Origin: Sphingomonadaceae bacterium
GTDB taxonomy: Bacteria; Pseudomonadota; Alphaproteobacteria; Sphingomonadales; Sphingomonadaceae
Length of the DNA: 64,000 nt
Reading direction: 5' to 3'
Assembly (NCBI GenBank): GCA_020850455.1
Contig: JADZEQ010000005.1
Coordinates: forward strand, 160,873 to 224,872
Part shown: positions 41,107 to 50,298 of the stretch, one piece after another
How positions within the stretch are numbered: position 1 is the first letter of the stretch
Layout: the number at the start of each line of letters is the position of its first letter
Translations under genes and position numbers: made by a program
Notes under the pieces: generated by a model
Told to the model about the DNA's origin: nothing
What the model saw: the letters and a program-made list of their open reading frames with translations, nothing else
Database searches by the model: none

Positions 41107-41874
41107 ATGTTTCTATTTGATATGCGCGGAAAGACCGCGATCATCACCGGCGGTTCGCGCGGCATCGGCCGGGCAATAGCCATCCATTATGCGGCGCATG
41201 GGGCCAATGTCGTCATCTCCAGTCGCAAGCTGGATGCATGTGAAGCTGTGGCGGCGGAAATCAACGCAGCCGGTGGCGGCAAGGCGTTGCCGATTGCCGC
41301 CAATATATCGGACAAGGACGGGCTGGCGCAGATGGTGGCCGATGCGCGCCGCCATTTTGGCAGCGTCGATGTGCTCGTCGCCAATGCGGCATCCAACCCC
41401 TATTATGGGCCGATGGGCGATATGGAGGATGCGGCGTTCCGCAAAATCCTCGACAATAATATATTGTCCAACCATTGGCTGGCGCAGCTCTGCTTGCCCG
41501 ACATGCTGGAAAAGCGGGACGGGGCAATCATCATCATCTCCTCCATCGGCGGGCTAAAGGGTTCGTCGACCATCGGTGCCTATTGCGTGTCCAAGGCGGC
41601 GGACATGCAACTCGCGCGCAATTATGCGGTTGAATATGGCCAATTTGGTATCCGCACCAACTGCATCGCGCCGGGGCTTATCCGCACCGATTTTGCCAAG
41701 GCACTGTGGGACAACCCGGAGGTGGAGGCGCGATATAATGCCATGCACCCGATGCGGCGGATCGGCATGCCCGATGAGATTGCCGGGGCCGCCTTGCTGC
41801 TCGGTTCGGGTGCGGGCACCTATATCAATGGGCAGACCATTGTCGTTGACGGCGGTTCGACGATTTCGGGCTAA
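41107..41874 (+). CDS. Short-chain dehydrogenase/reductase
   Basis: The 255-residue SDR has the NAD(P)-binding TGGSRGIG motif (near 17-24), NAASNP (the NNAG-equivalent) and the catalytic Ser-Tyr-Lys arrangement ISSIGG...YCVSK. The C-terminal GAGTYINGQTIVVDGG is typical of glucose/3-oxoacyl-type SDRs. ATG at 41107 is chosen; an ATG at 41089 that overlaps the previous stop would add six residues. Substrate unknown, though neighbours suggest lipid or acyl-CoA metabolism. The gene converges on tesB with a four-base overlap. Confidence 0.88.
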   Translation: MFLFDMRGKTAIITGGSRGIGRAIAIHYAAHGANVVISSRKLDACEAVAAEINAAGGGKALPIAANISDKDGLAQMVADARRHFGSVDVLVANAASNPYYGPMGDMEDAAFRKILDNNILSNHWLAQLCLPDMLEKRDGAIIIISSIGGLKGSSTIGAYCVSKAADMQLARNYAVEYGQFGIRTNCIAPGLIRTDFAKALWDNPEVEARYNAMHPMRRIGMPDEIAGAALLLGSGAGTYINGQTIVVDGGSTISG

Positions 41875-42779
41875 GCCTTGTTTGGCGGACGGCGCAGGCG
41901 GATCAGCCCCTCCTGCGCGACGCTGGCGACCAATTGTCCATCGCGGGTAAAGAAACGGCCGCGATTGAAACCCCGGCCGTCACCGGCCCACGGGCTGTCC
42001 ATTGCATAGAGCAGCCAGTCGTCGACCCGCGCATCGGCATGAAACCACACCGCATGGTCCAGACTGGCGCTCATCATCCCCGGCGTCCGCCAGTTGACAG
42101 CATGGGGCAAGGTGCAGGTGGATAGCAACATCATGTCGCTGGCATAGGCGAGGATGGCGCGGTGCAGCGCCATGTCATCGCCGATCGGCGCACCCAATTT
42201 CACCCAGCAATGGCTGATCGCCGGGCGCGGGCTGGGGTTAATCAGCGATCGGCGTTCGACCGGGCGAATTTCAATCGGGCGCATCATGCGAAATCGCGAC
42301 AGCATGGCGGCGGTTTCGGGGTCCGTTTCCGCCTCAATCAACTCGCCTTCGCCCAGCAAGGCTTCGGGCTCCGGCACATTGGGCATGGGTTCGCTATGGG
42401 TAAACCCTGCCTCCAGCCGATGGAAGGATGCGGTCATCGTCAATATTGGGCGGTCGGACTGGATGGCGACAATGCGCCGGGTCGAAAAACTGCCGCCGTC
42501 AAAATCACGATGGACTTCATAGCGGATTTCTTCGCGCTCATCGCCCGCGCGCATGAAGTAACAATGCATGGAATGGAGCAGCCGGTCACCCTCCACCTCG
42601 CGCAAGGCGGCCATCAGCCCCTGCGCGATTACCTGTCCGCCAAATACGCGGCCCTTTCCACCCGGCTGACGCGCGCCGATATAGGTTAATGGCGCGGTCT
42701 GCTGCACGTCGAGCAATTGCAATAATTGTGCAACGCGGCCTTCGATGGTGGGGGCAGGGCTGTTTGGGCTGTCCGACAT
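41871..42779 (-). CDS. tesB: Acyl-CoA thioesterase II
   Basis: TesB is a double-hotdog thioesterase that hydrolyses a broad range of acyl-CoAs. The 302-residue protein has the family segments RVFGGQVIAQ, HSMHCYFMRAGD and FHADARVDDWLLYAMDSPWAGDGRG, with the Asp/Gln/Thr-type catalytic residues expected there. Length is normal. It is divergent from the acyl-CoA synthetase gene with a 134-base gap that should contain both promoters. The ribosome binding site is AGAAG-like. Confidence 0.94.
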   Translation of the reverse strand: MSDSPNSPAPTIEGRVAQLLQLLDVQQTAPLTYIGARQPGGKGRVFGGQVIAQGLMAALREVEGDRLLHSMHCYFMRAGDEREEIRYEVHRDFDGGSFSTRRIVAIQSDRPILTMTASFHRLEAGFTHSEPMPNVPEPEALLGEGELIEAETDPETAAMLSRFRMMRPIEIRPVERRSLINPSPRPAISHCWVKLGAPIGDDMALHRAILAYASDMMLLSTCTLPHAVNWRTPGMMSASLDHAVWFHADARVDDWLLYAMDSPWAGDGRGFNRGRFFTRDGQLVASVAQEGLIRLRRPPNKA

Positions 42780-42913
42780 ATTCTTCTCGTGGATGGCTGA
42801 TGCGCCTCCCCCTATCGTAGCATGATGCGCTGCACCATACCCATTTTAAAAATTTGCTCGATTTGGGCGTGGCTTCGGTATAGCCATGGGGCGAGAGCGG
42901 GAGAGGGTGTGCA

Positions 42914-44635
42914 ATGGGTGAAGCGGTGCAGCGGGCAAAATGGCCAGCCATGTCCTTGCAGGAGGTGGAACGCAGGCTGTGTGCGCCCGGCATGCCCTTT
43001 GAGATGGAAGAGGTGGTCATTCGCGGCGTGCCGACGCGGGTGTGGAAAAATGCGCCGCCGCATCTTGTCGCCTTGCTCGAACATGCGCGCAGCTTTGGTG
43101 ATCGCGAATTTTGCGTGCTGGAGGATGATCGGGTCACCTATGCCGGCTTTTACCGGGCGGTGGCGTGTCTGGCGCAATATATGGCGCAAAATGGCGTGTC
43201 CAAAGGGGATCGTATCGCGCTCGTCATGCGCAATCTGCCCGAATGGCCGGTGATATTTTTTGCGAGCGTTGCGCTGGGCGCGATTGTGGTGCCGCTCAAC
43301 GGGTGGTGGACCGGTGGTGAGTTGCAGTTCGGCATAGTTGATTCGGGCAGCAAATGGCTGTTCGTTGATGGTGAACGGCTGGCACGCATCGCGCCGCACC
43401 GTGATGCATTGGGTGCGATCGAACGGGTGCTTGTCGCGCGCGGCGGGGCAGGGGACAGCGCGATTGCCGAACCGCTGGAGGGGGTGCTTGGCGCGCCGTC
43501 CGCATGGGGCACGCTGCCCGATGACCCATTGCCGCCGGTCGATATCGCCAGTGATGATCCGGCGACCATTTTTTATACATCGGGGACGACCGGCACACCC
43601 AAGGGTGCGCTCGGCAGTCACCGCAATCTCACCACCAATATTTTGTCAGGCGGTTATGCGGGTGCGCGCGGCTTTTTGCGTCGGGGGGAGGCGGTGCCGG
43701 AACCGACGCCGCGCACCATGCTGACGGTCATTCCGCTTTTCCATGTCACCGCTTGCTCGGCGACTCTGATGGGAACGCTGGCTTCTGGTTCCAAGCTCAT
43801 ATTCATGCGCAAATGGGATGCGACGGCGGCGCTGAAACTGATTGAGCGGGAAAAAGTGTCGGTAACCGGCGGGGTGCCGACCATCGCCTGGCAGATTTTG
43901 GAGCATCCCGATCGCGACAAATACGACCTCTCCAGCCTCGAATCGATCAGCTATGGCGGCGCGCCATCTGCGCCCGAACTGGTACGGCGTATTCAAAGCG
44001 ATCTTGGTGCGATGCCCGGCAACGGCTGGGGGATGACCGAAACCATGGCGACCGTCACCAGCCACAGTGGGGAGGATTATCTCCACCGCCCCGAAAGCTG
44101 TGGCCCCGCGGTGCCGGTCAGCGACCTGAAAATAATGGATGCGGCGGGGGAGCAAGAATTGCCGGTCGGCGAAGTTGGCGAATTATGGGCGCGTGGCCCG
44201 CAAATCGTCATCGAATATTGGAACCGGCCGGATGCAACCGCCGAAACATTTGTTGATGGTTGGGTACGTACCGGTGATTTGGCGCGATTGGATGAAGAGG
44301 GCTTTTGTTACATCGCCGACCGTGCCAAAGACGTGATTATCCGGGGGGGTGAGAATATCTATTCGTCAGAAGTCGAAAATATATTGTACGCCCACCCGGC
44401 GGTGAGCGATGCCGCGCTTATCGGCCTGCCGCACCGCATATTGGGTGAGGAACCGGCGGCGGTCGTCCATTTGAGCCCCGGCATGTCGGTGAGCGAGGGG
44501 GAGCTGCAGGACCATGTCCGCCAGCATCTTGCCGCGTTCAAAGTGCCGGTGCGCGTCCATTTCTGTGCCGAAACGCTGCCGCGCAACGCCAATGGCAAGA
44601 TTTTGAAACGTGAGTTAAAGGCCCTGTTTGCGTGA
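42914..44635 (+). CDS. Class I adenylate-forming acyl-CoA synthetase
   Basis: The 573-residue enzyme has the AMP-binding motif TIFYTSGTTGTPKG, the A5-like NGWGMTET, the A7 segment DGWVRTGDLARLDEEG, and the A10 catalytic lysine in NANGKILKRELK. It should activate a carboxylic acid to its acyl-CoA through an acyl-AMP. Chain length or aromatic preference cannot be read. GGGAGAGGG precedes the start. The following TetR gene starts at a GTG overlapping its stop (GTGA), followed by an acyl-CoA dehydrogenase. Confidence 0.93.
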   Translation: MGEAVQRAKWPAMSLQEVERRLCAPGMPFEMEEVVIRGVPTRVWKNAPPHLVALLEHARSFGDREFCVLEDDRVTYAGFYRAVACLAQYMAQNGVSKGDRIALVMRNLPEWPVIFFASVALGAIVVPLNGWWTGGELQFGIVDSGSKWLFVDGERLARIAPHRDALGAIERVLVARGGAGDSAIAEPLEGVLGAPSAWGTLPDDPLPPVDIASDDPATIFYTSGTTGTPKGALGSHRNLTTNILSGGYAGARGFLRRGEAVPEPTPRTMLTVIPLFHVTACSATLMGTLASGSKLIFMRKWDATAALKLIEREKVSVTGGVPTIAWQILEHPDRDKYDLSSLESISYGGAPSAPELVRRIQSDLGAMPGNGWGMTETMATVTSHSGEDYLHRPESCGPAVPVSDLKIMDAAGEQELPVGEVGELWARGPQIVIEYWNRPDATAETFVDGWVRTGDLARLDEEGFCYIADRAKDVIIRGGENIYSSEVENILYAHPAVSDAALIGLPHRILGEEPAAVVHLSPGMSVSEGELQDHVRQHLAAFKVPVRVHFCAETLPRNANGKILKRELKALFA

Positions 44636-45897
44636 ACCAGCCCAACGCCAAATCTGCCGCTGCCAGTGACAATGCCGTGCGCGAAACACGGCGCTTCAAG
44701 GAACGGCAGGAACAGATTTTAGATGCGGCATCGGCGCTGATCAATGAAGTGGGCGCTGCTGGCATGACGCTGAGCGCGGTTGCCGAAAGGGTCGGATTAA
44801 ACACCGCGAGTATTACCTATTATTTCCGGCGGCGTGATGATCTGGCGCTCGCCTGTTACCACCGCGCGCTCGCTGAAATAGAGGCGATGGTTGATGCAGC
44901 GGCATCGGCGGGGGATGCCCGCGCACGCGTTTCGGCGCTGACCGCCATCCACATCGAACGGCAGCGGCGTATCCACATGGGTGAAGCGCGGCCGATTACC
45001 GTCCTGTCCGACATTCGGTCGATGGATGACCCGGTTCGCGTCGCGCTTGCCGAACGCTATCGGGCGATTTTGCGCCGCGTACGCAGCTTTTTCACCGACG
45101 ATGCGGGGACTAATGTGCCCAAAGCGGTCGGCGTGGCGCGCACCCATGTTCTGATCGAAAATCTATATTGGTTGCCCGCGTGGATCGGTCGCTATGAGGT
45201 TGAGGATTATGACCGCGTCCACGCCCGGATGATGGAGGTGTTCACCCGCGGACTGCGGACGGCGGGAAGTTCTGAAGACTGGACACAGGGGGTCGGCGGC
45301 AATCGACTGATCGAATCGCCCGCGCCGATGACGGCGCAGGATAGGTTCCTGTTGGCGGCCACCCGCTTGATCAACGATCGTGGTTATCGCGGAGCTTCGG
45401 TCGACCGCATTGCCAGCGAACTCAACGTCACCAAAGGCAGTTTCTACCATCATCTTGATGCCAAGGATGAGTTGGTGATGGCCTGTTTCGCGCGCAGCTT
45501 TGCCTTGGTTTCGGAAATTCAGCAGGCGAGCGACCGTGATGGCGTCAGCCAGTGGGATCACCTCGCCTCTTCTTTTTTGCGGCTGCTGGCCACCCAGTTT
45601 TCCGACCACGGACCATTATTGCGTACATCGGCGCTCGCCGCGCTGCCGCAAAAATTTCGGGCCGATGTCATCAATGCCAGCAACCGCATGGCGCGCCGCT
45701 TTGCCGGGACGATGATCGACGGGATTAGCGAGGGGAGCATCCATGCCGTTGACCCGCTGATTGCCAGCCAGATGTTGATGGCCAGCATCAATTCGGCGAC
45801 CGAATTGCGCCGTTGGGCGGGGGATATGCCGCGCCGCGACGCCATCCGCCTTTATGGTTCCACATTAACCGATGGATTATTCGCCCCATGCAATTGA
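44632..45897 (+). CDS. Double TetR-family regulator
   Basis: The 421-residue protein contains two TetR-type DNA-binding domains. The first (about 24-70) reads QILDAASALINEVGAAGMTLSAVAERVGLNTASITYYFRRRDDLALA; the second (about 235-280) reads FLLAATRLINDRGYRGASVDRIASELNVTKGSFYHHLDAKDELVMA. Each is followed by its own ligand-binding-type helical region, so the protein is two regulators fused in line. The GTG start overlaps the stop of the acyl-CoA synthetase, and the stop lies inside the acyl-CoA dehydrogenase start, so it probably controls this lipid module in response to an acyl-CoA. Confidence 0.9.
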   Translation: MNQPNAKSAAASDNAVRETRRFKERQEQILDAASALINEVGAAGMTLSAVAERVGLNTASITYYFRRRDDLALACYHRALAEIEAMVDAAASAGDARARVSALTAIHIERQRRIHMGEARPITVLSDIRSMDDPVRVALAERYRAILRRVRSFFTDDAGTNVPKAVGVARTHVLIENLYWLPAWIGRYEVEDYDRVHARMMEVFTRGLRTAGSSEDWTQGVGGNRLIESPAPMTAQDRFLLAATRLINDRGYRGASVDRIASELNVTKGSFYHHLDAKDELVMACFARSFALVSEIQQASDRDGVSQWDHLASSFLRLLATQFSDHGPLLRTSALAALPQKFRADVINASNRMARRFAGTMIDGISEGSIHAVDPLIASQMLMASINSATELRRWAGDMPRRDAIRLYGSTLTDGLFAPCN

Positions 45898-47066
45898 CCG
45901 CCGAACATGAAGCCCTGCGCGACACGGTCGAACGCGCGGTCGCCGAATATATCAACCCCTTTGTCGACGCGTGGGAGGAGGAGGGGATTTTCCCTGCCCA
46001 CCAAGTCTTTGGGCAATTGGGTGCGCTGGGGCTGCTGGGTATTTCCAAGCCGGTGGAATTTGGCGGCATGGGGCTGGATTACAGCTTTGCCAGCGTTGCC
46101 AACGAGGCATTTGGCAGCATCCATGCTGGCGGGGTGCGCATGGCCATTGGCGCACACACCGACATGGCAACGCCTGCTTTGGCGCGCTTTGGTTCGGATG
46201 AGGTGCGGCGCAATTTCCTCAGCCCATCCATTTCGGGCGAATTCGTCGCCTGCATCGGGGTCAGCGAACCCCATGCCGGCTCGGATGTCGCGGCAATCCG
46301 CACCCATGCGCGGCGCGACGGCGATGATTATGTCATCAACGGTTCCAAAATGTGGATTACCAACGGCACGCAGGCCGACTGGATGTGCATGCTCGCCAAT
46401 ACGGGGGACGCTTCGGCGGGTATCCATGCCAATAAATCGCTGATCTGCGTGCCCCTCAAGGAAAATGGACAGCGGGCAAAGGGGGTTACCATTGCGCGCA
46501 AGCTCAAGAAAATGGGGATGCATTCATCCGACACGGCGGAAATTTTCTTTGATGATGTGCGCGTCCCCGTCGCCAATCGCATTGGTGAGGAGGGGGCGGG
46601 CTTTACCTATCAAATGCTCCAGTTTCAGGAGGAAAGGCTCTATGCCGCCGTTTCCTCGGTCGTCGGGTGCGAACGGATTATCGACGATACCATCGCCTAT
46701 ACGCGCGATCGCAAGGTTTTCGGGCAGAGCCTGCTCGACAATCAGGTGGTGCATTTTCGCTTGGCGGAGCTTGCGACCGAGGTGGCGGCGCTGCGCGCGC
46801 TGACATGGCAATGTGTTGCGGCGCATGTCGCGGGGGAGGATGTGACACGCCTTGCATCGATGGCCAAGCTCAAGGGTGGGCGCTTGCAGCGCGAAGTGGC
46901 GGACAGTTGCCTGCAATATTGGGGCGGGATGGGCTTTATGGATGAAAGCCGCATTTCGCGCGCCTACCGCGACGGGCGGCTGGGTTCGATCGGCGGCGGC
47001 GCGGATGAGGTGATGTTGGGCATCATCGCAAAAACAATGGGTATCTTGCCCGCGCGACGACGATAG
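45888..47066 (+). CDS. Acyl-CoA dehydrogenase
   Basis: This FAD flavoenzyme makes the first alpha-beta oxidation step of an acyl-CoA. The 392-residue protein has the family features FGGMGLDYS, the FAD-binding ACIGVSEPHAGSD and MWITNG segments, a central helical domain with KVFGQSLLDNQVV and the end QYWGGMGFMDESRISRAYRDGR followed by IGGGADEVML. The ATG at 45888 overlaps the preceding TetR gene by 10 bases and gives the usual MQLTAEHEALRD start. Chain specificity is not determined. It closes the acyl-CoA module. Confidence 0.93.
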   Translation: MQLTAEHEALRDTVERAVAEYINPFVDAWEEEGIFPAHQVFGQLGALGLLGISKPVEFGGMGLDYSFASVANEAFGSIHAGGVRMAIGAHTDMATPALARFGSDEVRRNFLSPSISGEFVACIGVSEPHAGSDVAAIRTHARRDGDDYVINGSKMWITNGTQADWMCMLANTGDASAGIHANKSLICVPLKENGQRAKGVTIARKLKKMGMHSSDTAEIFFDDVRVPVANRIGEEGAGFTYQMLQFQEERLYAAVSSVVGCERIIDDTIAYTRDRKVFGQSLLDNQVVHFRLAELATEVAALRALTWQCVAAHVAGEDVTRLASMAKLKGGRLQREVADSCLQYWGGMGFMDESRISRAYRDGRLGSIGGGADEVMLGIIAKTMGILPARRR

Positions 47067-47121
47067 GGCAAAAGCGGTTGCAACGGGTCGCGCCTGTATT
47101 AAAAAAATAACACAGCAGATA

Positions 47122-47151
47122 CTTGACGCTGGACAAAGCGGGGCCATTTCA
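47122..47151 (+). promoter_or_regulatory. Sigma-32-like promoter of the stress cassette
   Basis: CTTGACG at 47122-47128 is followed after 15 bases by CCATTTCA at 47144-47151. This resembles the heat-shock sigma-32 pattern (CTTGAA, then about 13-15 bases, then CCCCATNT) and sits about 30 bases before the start codon of the SPFH gene. The match is by eye and the -10 half is only partial. Confidence 0.4.
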
Positions 47152-47166
47152 TACCTCACTTGTCCA
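47130..47166 (+). promoter_or_regulatory. Inverted repeat overlapping the cassette promoter
   Basis: TGGACAA at 47130-47136 and TTGTCCA at 47160-47166 are exact inverted 7-base arms separated by 23 bases. They flank the predicted -10 region, so they could be an operator or form the 5' leader fold. Chance cannot be excluded. Confidence 0.35.
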
Positions 47167-47180
47167 AAGGAGATTGACCC

Positions 47181-48203
47181 GTGGCTATTCTCGATTTTCT
47201 GACCAAACAGTTCATCGACATCATCGACTGGACCGAAACGGCGGGTGACCTCGCCTATCGTTTTCCCATGCAGGATCGCGAAATCCAGAACGGCGCGCAA
47301 TTGACGGTACGTGAAGGGCAAGTGGCTGCCTTTTTCAACGAAGGCCGGATTGCCGATATTTTCACGCCCGGCATGTACACGCTCAACACGCAGACATTGC
47401 CCTTGCTGACCGCGCTGATGAACTGGGACAAGGGGTTCAAATCCCCCTTCAAGTCCGATGTCGTCTTCTTCAGCCAGAAAGAACAGATCAACCTGAAATG
47501 GGGGACGCCGCAGCCGGTAACGGTGCGCGACAAGGAATTTGGCGCGATCCGCCTGCGCGCCTTTGGCGGCTATAGTTTCCGGGTGGAGGATGTCGCATCC
47601 TTCATGGCGACGATTGTGGGCACCACCGAAAAGACGCGCGTCGAAAATGTCGAACCACAACTGCGTTCGGCGATTGCAACCGGGATTGCGACGGCACTTG
47701 GTGGTTCGCAGCACGCGTTCCTCGACCTTGCGGCGAACCAGCAATTAATGTCGGATGTGCTCAAGGCAGAAGTCACCAAGCAATTGGCGCAATGGGGCCT
47801 GAAGGTGCAGAGCTTTTTCATCGAAAGCGTCTCGCTGCCCGAAAATGTGCAGGAATATCTCGACCGTGCATCGTCGATGCGGGTGGTCGGCGACCTCAAC
47901 CAATATACCAAATTCCAAACGGCAGAGGCGATCCGCGATGCCGCCAATCAGGAGGGTGGGCTTGCCGGACTGGGTGCAGGTGCCGCAACCGGCGCTGCGA
48001 TGGCGAGCGCTATGGCCAGCGCCATGGCTCCGCAAGCCGCACCGCAAGCTGCGCCCGCTGCCGCCGCACCAGCGGCGGCGCCAGCGGCAGAGGAAGACCC
48101 CTTTGCGCTCATCGAAAAATTGCACAAATTGCTGACCATCGGCGCCATCAGCCAAGAGGAATTTGACGCCAAAAAGGCTGATATTTTGTCGCGCGTCAAA
48201 TAG
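47181..48203 (+). CDS. SPFH-SHOCT domain protein
   Basis: The 340-residue protein has an SPFH (band 7/stomatin-like) domain over about residues 25-250, an Ala-rich linker (about 258-300, many AAP and AMAS repeats) and a C-terminal SHOCT helical pair (DPFALIEKLHKLLTIGAISQEEFDAKKADILSR-type). It has no clear signal peptide; the N-terminal segment FLTKQFIDIIDW may associate with the membrane. Such YdjI/SPFH proteins scaffold membrane domains. The start is a GTG behind AAAGGAGA. It heads an eight-gene cassette in which most following genes overlap. Confidence 0.88.
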   Translation: MAILDFLTKQFIDIIDWTETAGDLAYRFPMQDREIQNGAQLTVREGQVAAFFNEGRIADIFTPGMYTLNTQTLPLLTALMNWDKGFKSPFKSDVVFFSQKEQINLKWGTPQPVTVRDKEFGAIRLRAFGGYSFRVEDVASFMATIVGTTEKTRVENVEPQLRSAIATGIATALGGSQHAFLDLAANQQLMSDVLKAEVTKQLAQWGLKVQSFFIESVSLPENVQEYLDRASSMRVVGDLNQYTKFQTAEAIRDAANQEGGLAGLGAGAATGAAMASAMASAMAPQAAPQAAPAAAAPAAAPAAEEDPFALIEKLHKLLTIGAISQEEFDAKKADILSRVK

Positions 48204-48211
48204 GCTGGACG

Positions 48212-48886
48212 ATGGAATCTGCTGCCTGTCCCAATTGCGGTGCCCCGCTCAACTGGTCATCACCCGCGCTGCCGGTAAAAGTCTGCGCATCATGCCGGTC
48301 GACCGTGGTGCGCCGCGACGGGGCGCTCGAAAATTTGGGGCAGGCGGCAATTTTACCCTTTGATGTGTCCCCCATCCAATTGGGGACGCAAGGTTCGCAC
48401 GATGGGGTGCATTTTTCGGTGATCGGGCGGATCCGCTGGGGTTGGACCGACGGTAGCTGGAATGAATGGCTATTGCTGTTCGATGATGGTTCCAACGCCT
48501 GGTTGGGCGAGGCGATGGGCGATTATATGCTGACCCGCGAACGCGCCTTGGATGGGCTGAATCTGCCGCAAATCACCGCCTATGTCGGTGGGCAGACCCC
48601 CAATGTTGGCGATGTTTTCGACCTTGATGGCACCAGATATACCGCCACGGACATAAAAACCGCCCAGATATTGGCAAGCGAGGGGGAATTACCCTTTCGT
48701 TGCGGCAATGACTGGTCGATCATGAGCGCGGATTTCCGTTCAACCGCGCGGAAAATTGCATCCTTTCAGCGCGATGATGATGGCGCGAGCCTCTATATCG
48801 GCGATGTCGTGTCGCTCGCCGACCTAAAGGCTTGGAATCTGCGCAGCATAGAGGGGTGGACACCCCCCAGTTTTCAGGCGGCATGA
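48212..48886 (+). CDS. DUF4178 protein with N-terminal zinc ribbon (soluble)
   Basis: The 224-residue protein begins with a CxxC...CxxC zinc ribbon (C6, C9, C25, C28) and continues with a DUF4178 domain containing LPFDVSPIQLG, then IGRIRWGWTDGSWNEWLLLFDDG and WLGEAMGDYM. No signal peptide or membrane helix is visible, so it is probably cytoplasmic. DUF4178 proteins are repeatedly found beside polyamine-synthesis and membrane-stress genes but have no known biochemical activity. It starts nine bases after the SPFH gene, and its stop overlaps the next start by four bases. Confidence 0.85.
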   Translation: MESAACPNCGAPLNWSSPALPVKVCASCRSTVVRRDGALENLGQAAILPFDVSPIQLGTQGSHDGVHFSVIGRIRWGWTDGSWNEWLLLFDDGSNAWLGEAMGDYMLTRERALDGLNLPQITAYVGGQTPNVGDVFDLDGTRYTATDIKTAQILASEGELPFRCGNDWSIMSADFRSTARKIASFQRDDDGASLYIGDVVSLADLKAWNLRSIEGWTPPSFQAA

Positions 48887-50298
48887 TGATGAGCGGGGGG
48901 GCAGAAATTCCACCAGCAAATGGCCCATGGGACGCGGCGGCCGAGGCTGCTGATCCGCCGCCGCCCGCAGCGGCTCCGCAAGCGAGCGCGGCCACCAAGG
49001 CGGTCAATTGCCCCAATTGCGGCGGTAGCGTCGAAATGCGTGCGGCGGGATATTCGGTCAGCGTCGCTTGCCAATATTGCGGTTCCATCCTCGACGTGGC
49101 GACACCCGAAGTGGCGCTCATCGAACGTTATAATGAGCAAGTGGGCGATTTGCCGCTGCCGCTGGGTTCACGCGGTTGGGTAAAGGGGCATGAATATCAG
49201 ATCGTCGGCTATGTCGAACGCGCGACCGAGGATGAAAGTTGGGACGAATTTTTGCTGTTCAACCCCTATTATGGCTATCGCTGGTTGGTTCGCGATAGCG
49301 AGGGTTGGTCGTTCGGCACGATGCTGACCAGTCTGCCGCAAACATCGGGCGCATCTGCCCAATATGCGGCGATGCAATTTTATAATGAGGATGGCGAAAG
49401 CTGGGATGCCAGTGTTTCGCGGGTGGTCGGCGAATTTTACTGGCGCGTGCAGCGCGGTGATGTTGCGCGGCTGACCAATTTTTACAGCGGCGATTATAGC
49501 CTGAGTTGTGAAGAGTCGGCGGGGGAAGTCAACTGGACCGTCTCTGAGCCAATCGGGCGGGGCGAGATGCGCGGTTTTGCGCGCAGCGATGCGCCCGGCG
49601 GGCAATTGGGCTTGTCGCAAGACCCGGCGGCGGATGCCGCCATGGCTGAAGCCACCGGCACATCGGCCTTTGCGGACGGGGCGGCTCCTGCAAAATCGGG
49701 CTGGATGACCGGCGATCTGCCCGGCCCCTTTGCCCGCGCGTGGACACTCGTCAAAATCGGGGGCATCGCGGCGGGGCTGATGATCCTCATCATGATTGCG
49801 CTCGCTGGGCGCGGCATGTCCGAACAGAAATTTCCATATCAATTGCAGCTCGACGGGCCGGAAAAAACGGTGCGTTTCGGGCCGCTACGCTTTGATTCTT
49901 CGTCGCAGCGGGTGGTTATCCGTACCGAGGCACCCGGGCTCGACAATGCGTGGATCGATACCGATGTGACCTTGGTCGAGCGTAGCAGCCAGCGCACGAT
50001 TGCGGCTTATGGCGTGGTGGAACATTATTCGGGTAGCGATAGCGACGGGCCATGGACCGAAGGGAGCGACAGCGGATCGGTCAAGTTGGCGAGCGTGCCC
50101 GCGGGCGAATATGATCTGGTGGTCGATGCGTCGGCGCATAGCTGGCCCGCTCCCAATGGCTGGGGCGGCCAAACCATAATGGTTGAAACCGGGATTAGTA
50201 GCGGCGGGATATTTTTCTCAAACTTCATCCTTGCGCTATTTTTGCTCATGATTCCGCCAGTTTTCCTGATTTGGCGCGGCTTTAAGGGAGGGAAATGA
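48883..50298 (+). CDS. Membrane-bound zinc-ribbon DUF4178 protein
   Basis: The 471-residue protein has a low-complexity Pro/Ala start, a zinc ribbon (C43, C46, C63, C66), a DUF4178-like domain (about 75-230, with YVERATEDESWDEFLLFNPYYGYRWLV), a membrane helix at about 288-308, a beta-rich presumably extracytoplasmic region and a second helix at about 441-462 near the C-terminus. It pairs a soluble sensor-like head with a membrane anchor. The ATG at 48883 overlaps the previous stop (ATGA) and the stop overlaps the next small gene. Its paralogue is the gene just upstream. Function unknown. Confidence 0.84.
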   Translation: MMMSGGAEIPPANGPWDAAAEAADPPPPAAAPQASAATKAVNCPNCGGSVEMRAAGYSVSVACQYCGSILDVATPEVALIERYNEQVGDLPLPLGSRGWVKGHEYQIVGYVERATEDESWDEFLLFNPYYGYRWLVRDSEGWSFGTMLTSLPQTSGASAQYAAMQFYNEDGESWDASVSRVVGEFYWRVQRGDVARLTNFYSGDYSLSCEESAGEVNWTVSEPIGRGEMRGFARSDAPGGQLGLSQDPAADAAMAEATGTSAFADGAAPAKSGWMTGDLPGPFARAWTLVKIGGIAAGLMILIMIALAGRGMSEQKFPYQLQLDGPEKTVRFGPLRFDSSSQRVVIRTEAPGLDNAWIDTDVTLVERSSQRTIAAYGVVEHYSGSDSDGPWTEGSDSGSVKLASVPAGEYDLVVDASAHSWPAPNGWGGQTIMVETGISSGGIFFSNFILALFLLMIPPVFLIWRGFKGGK

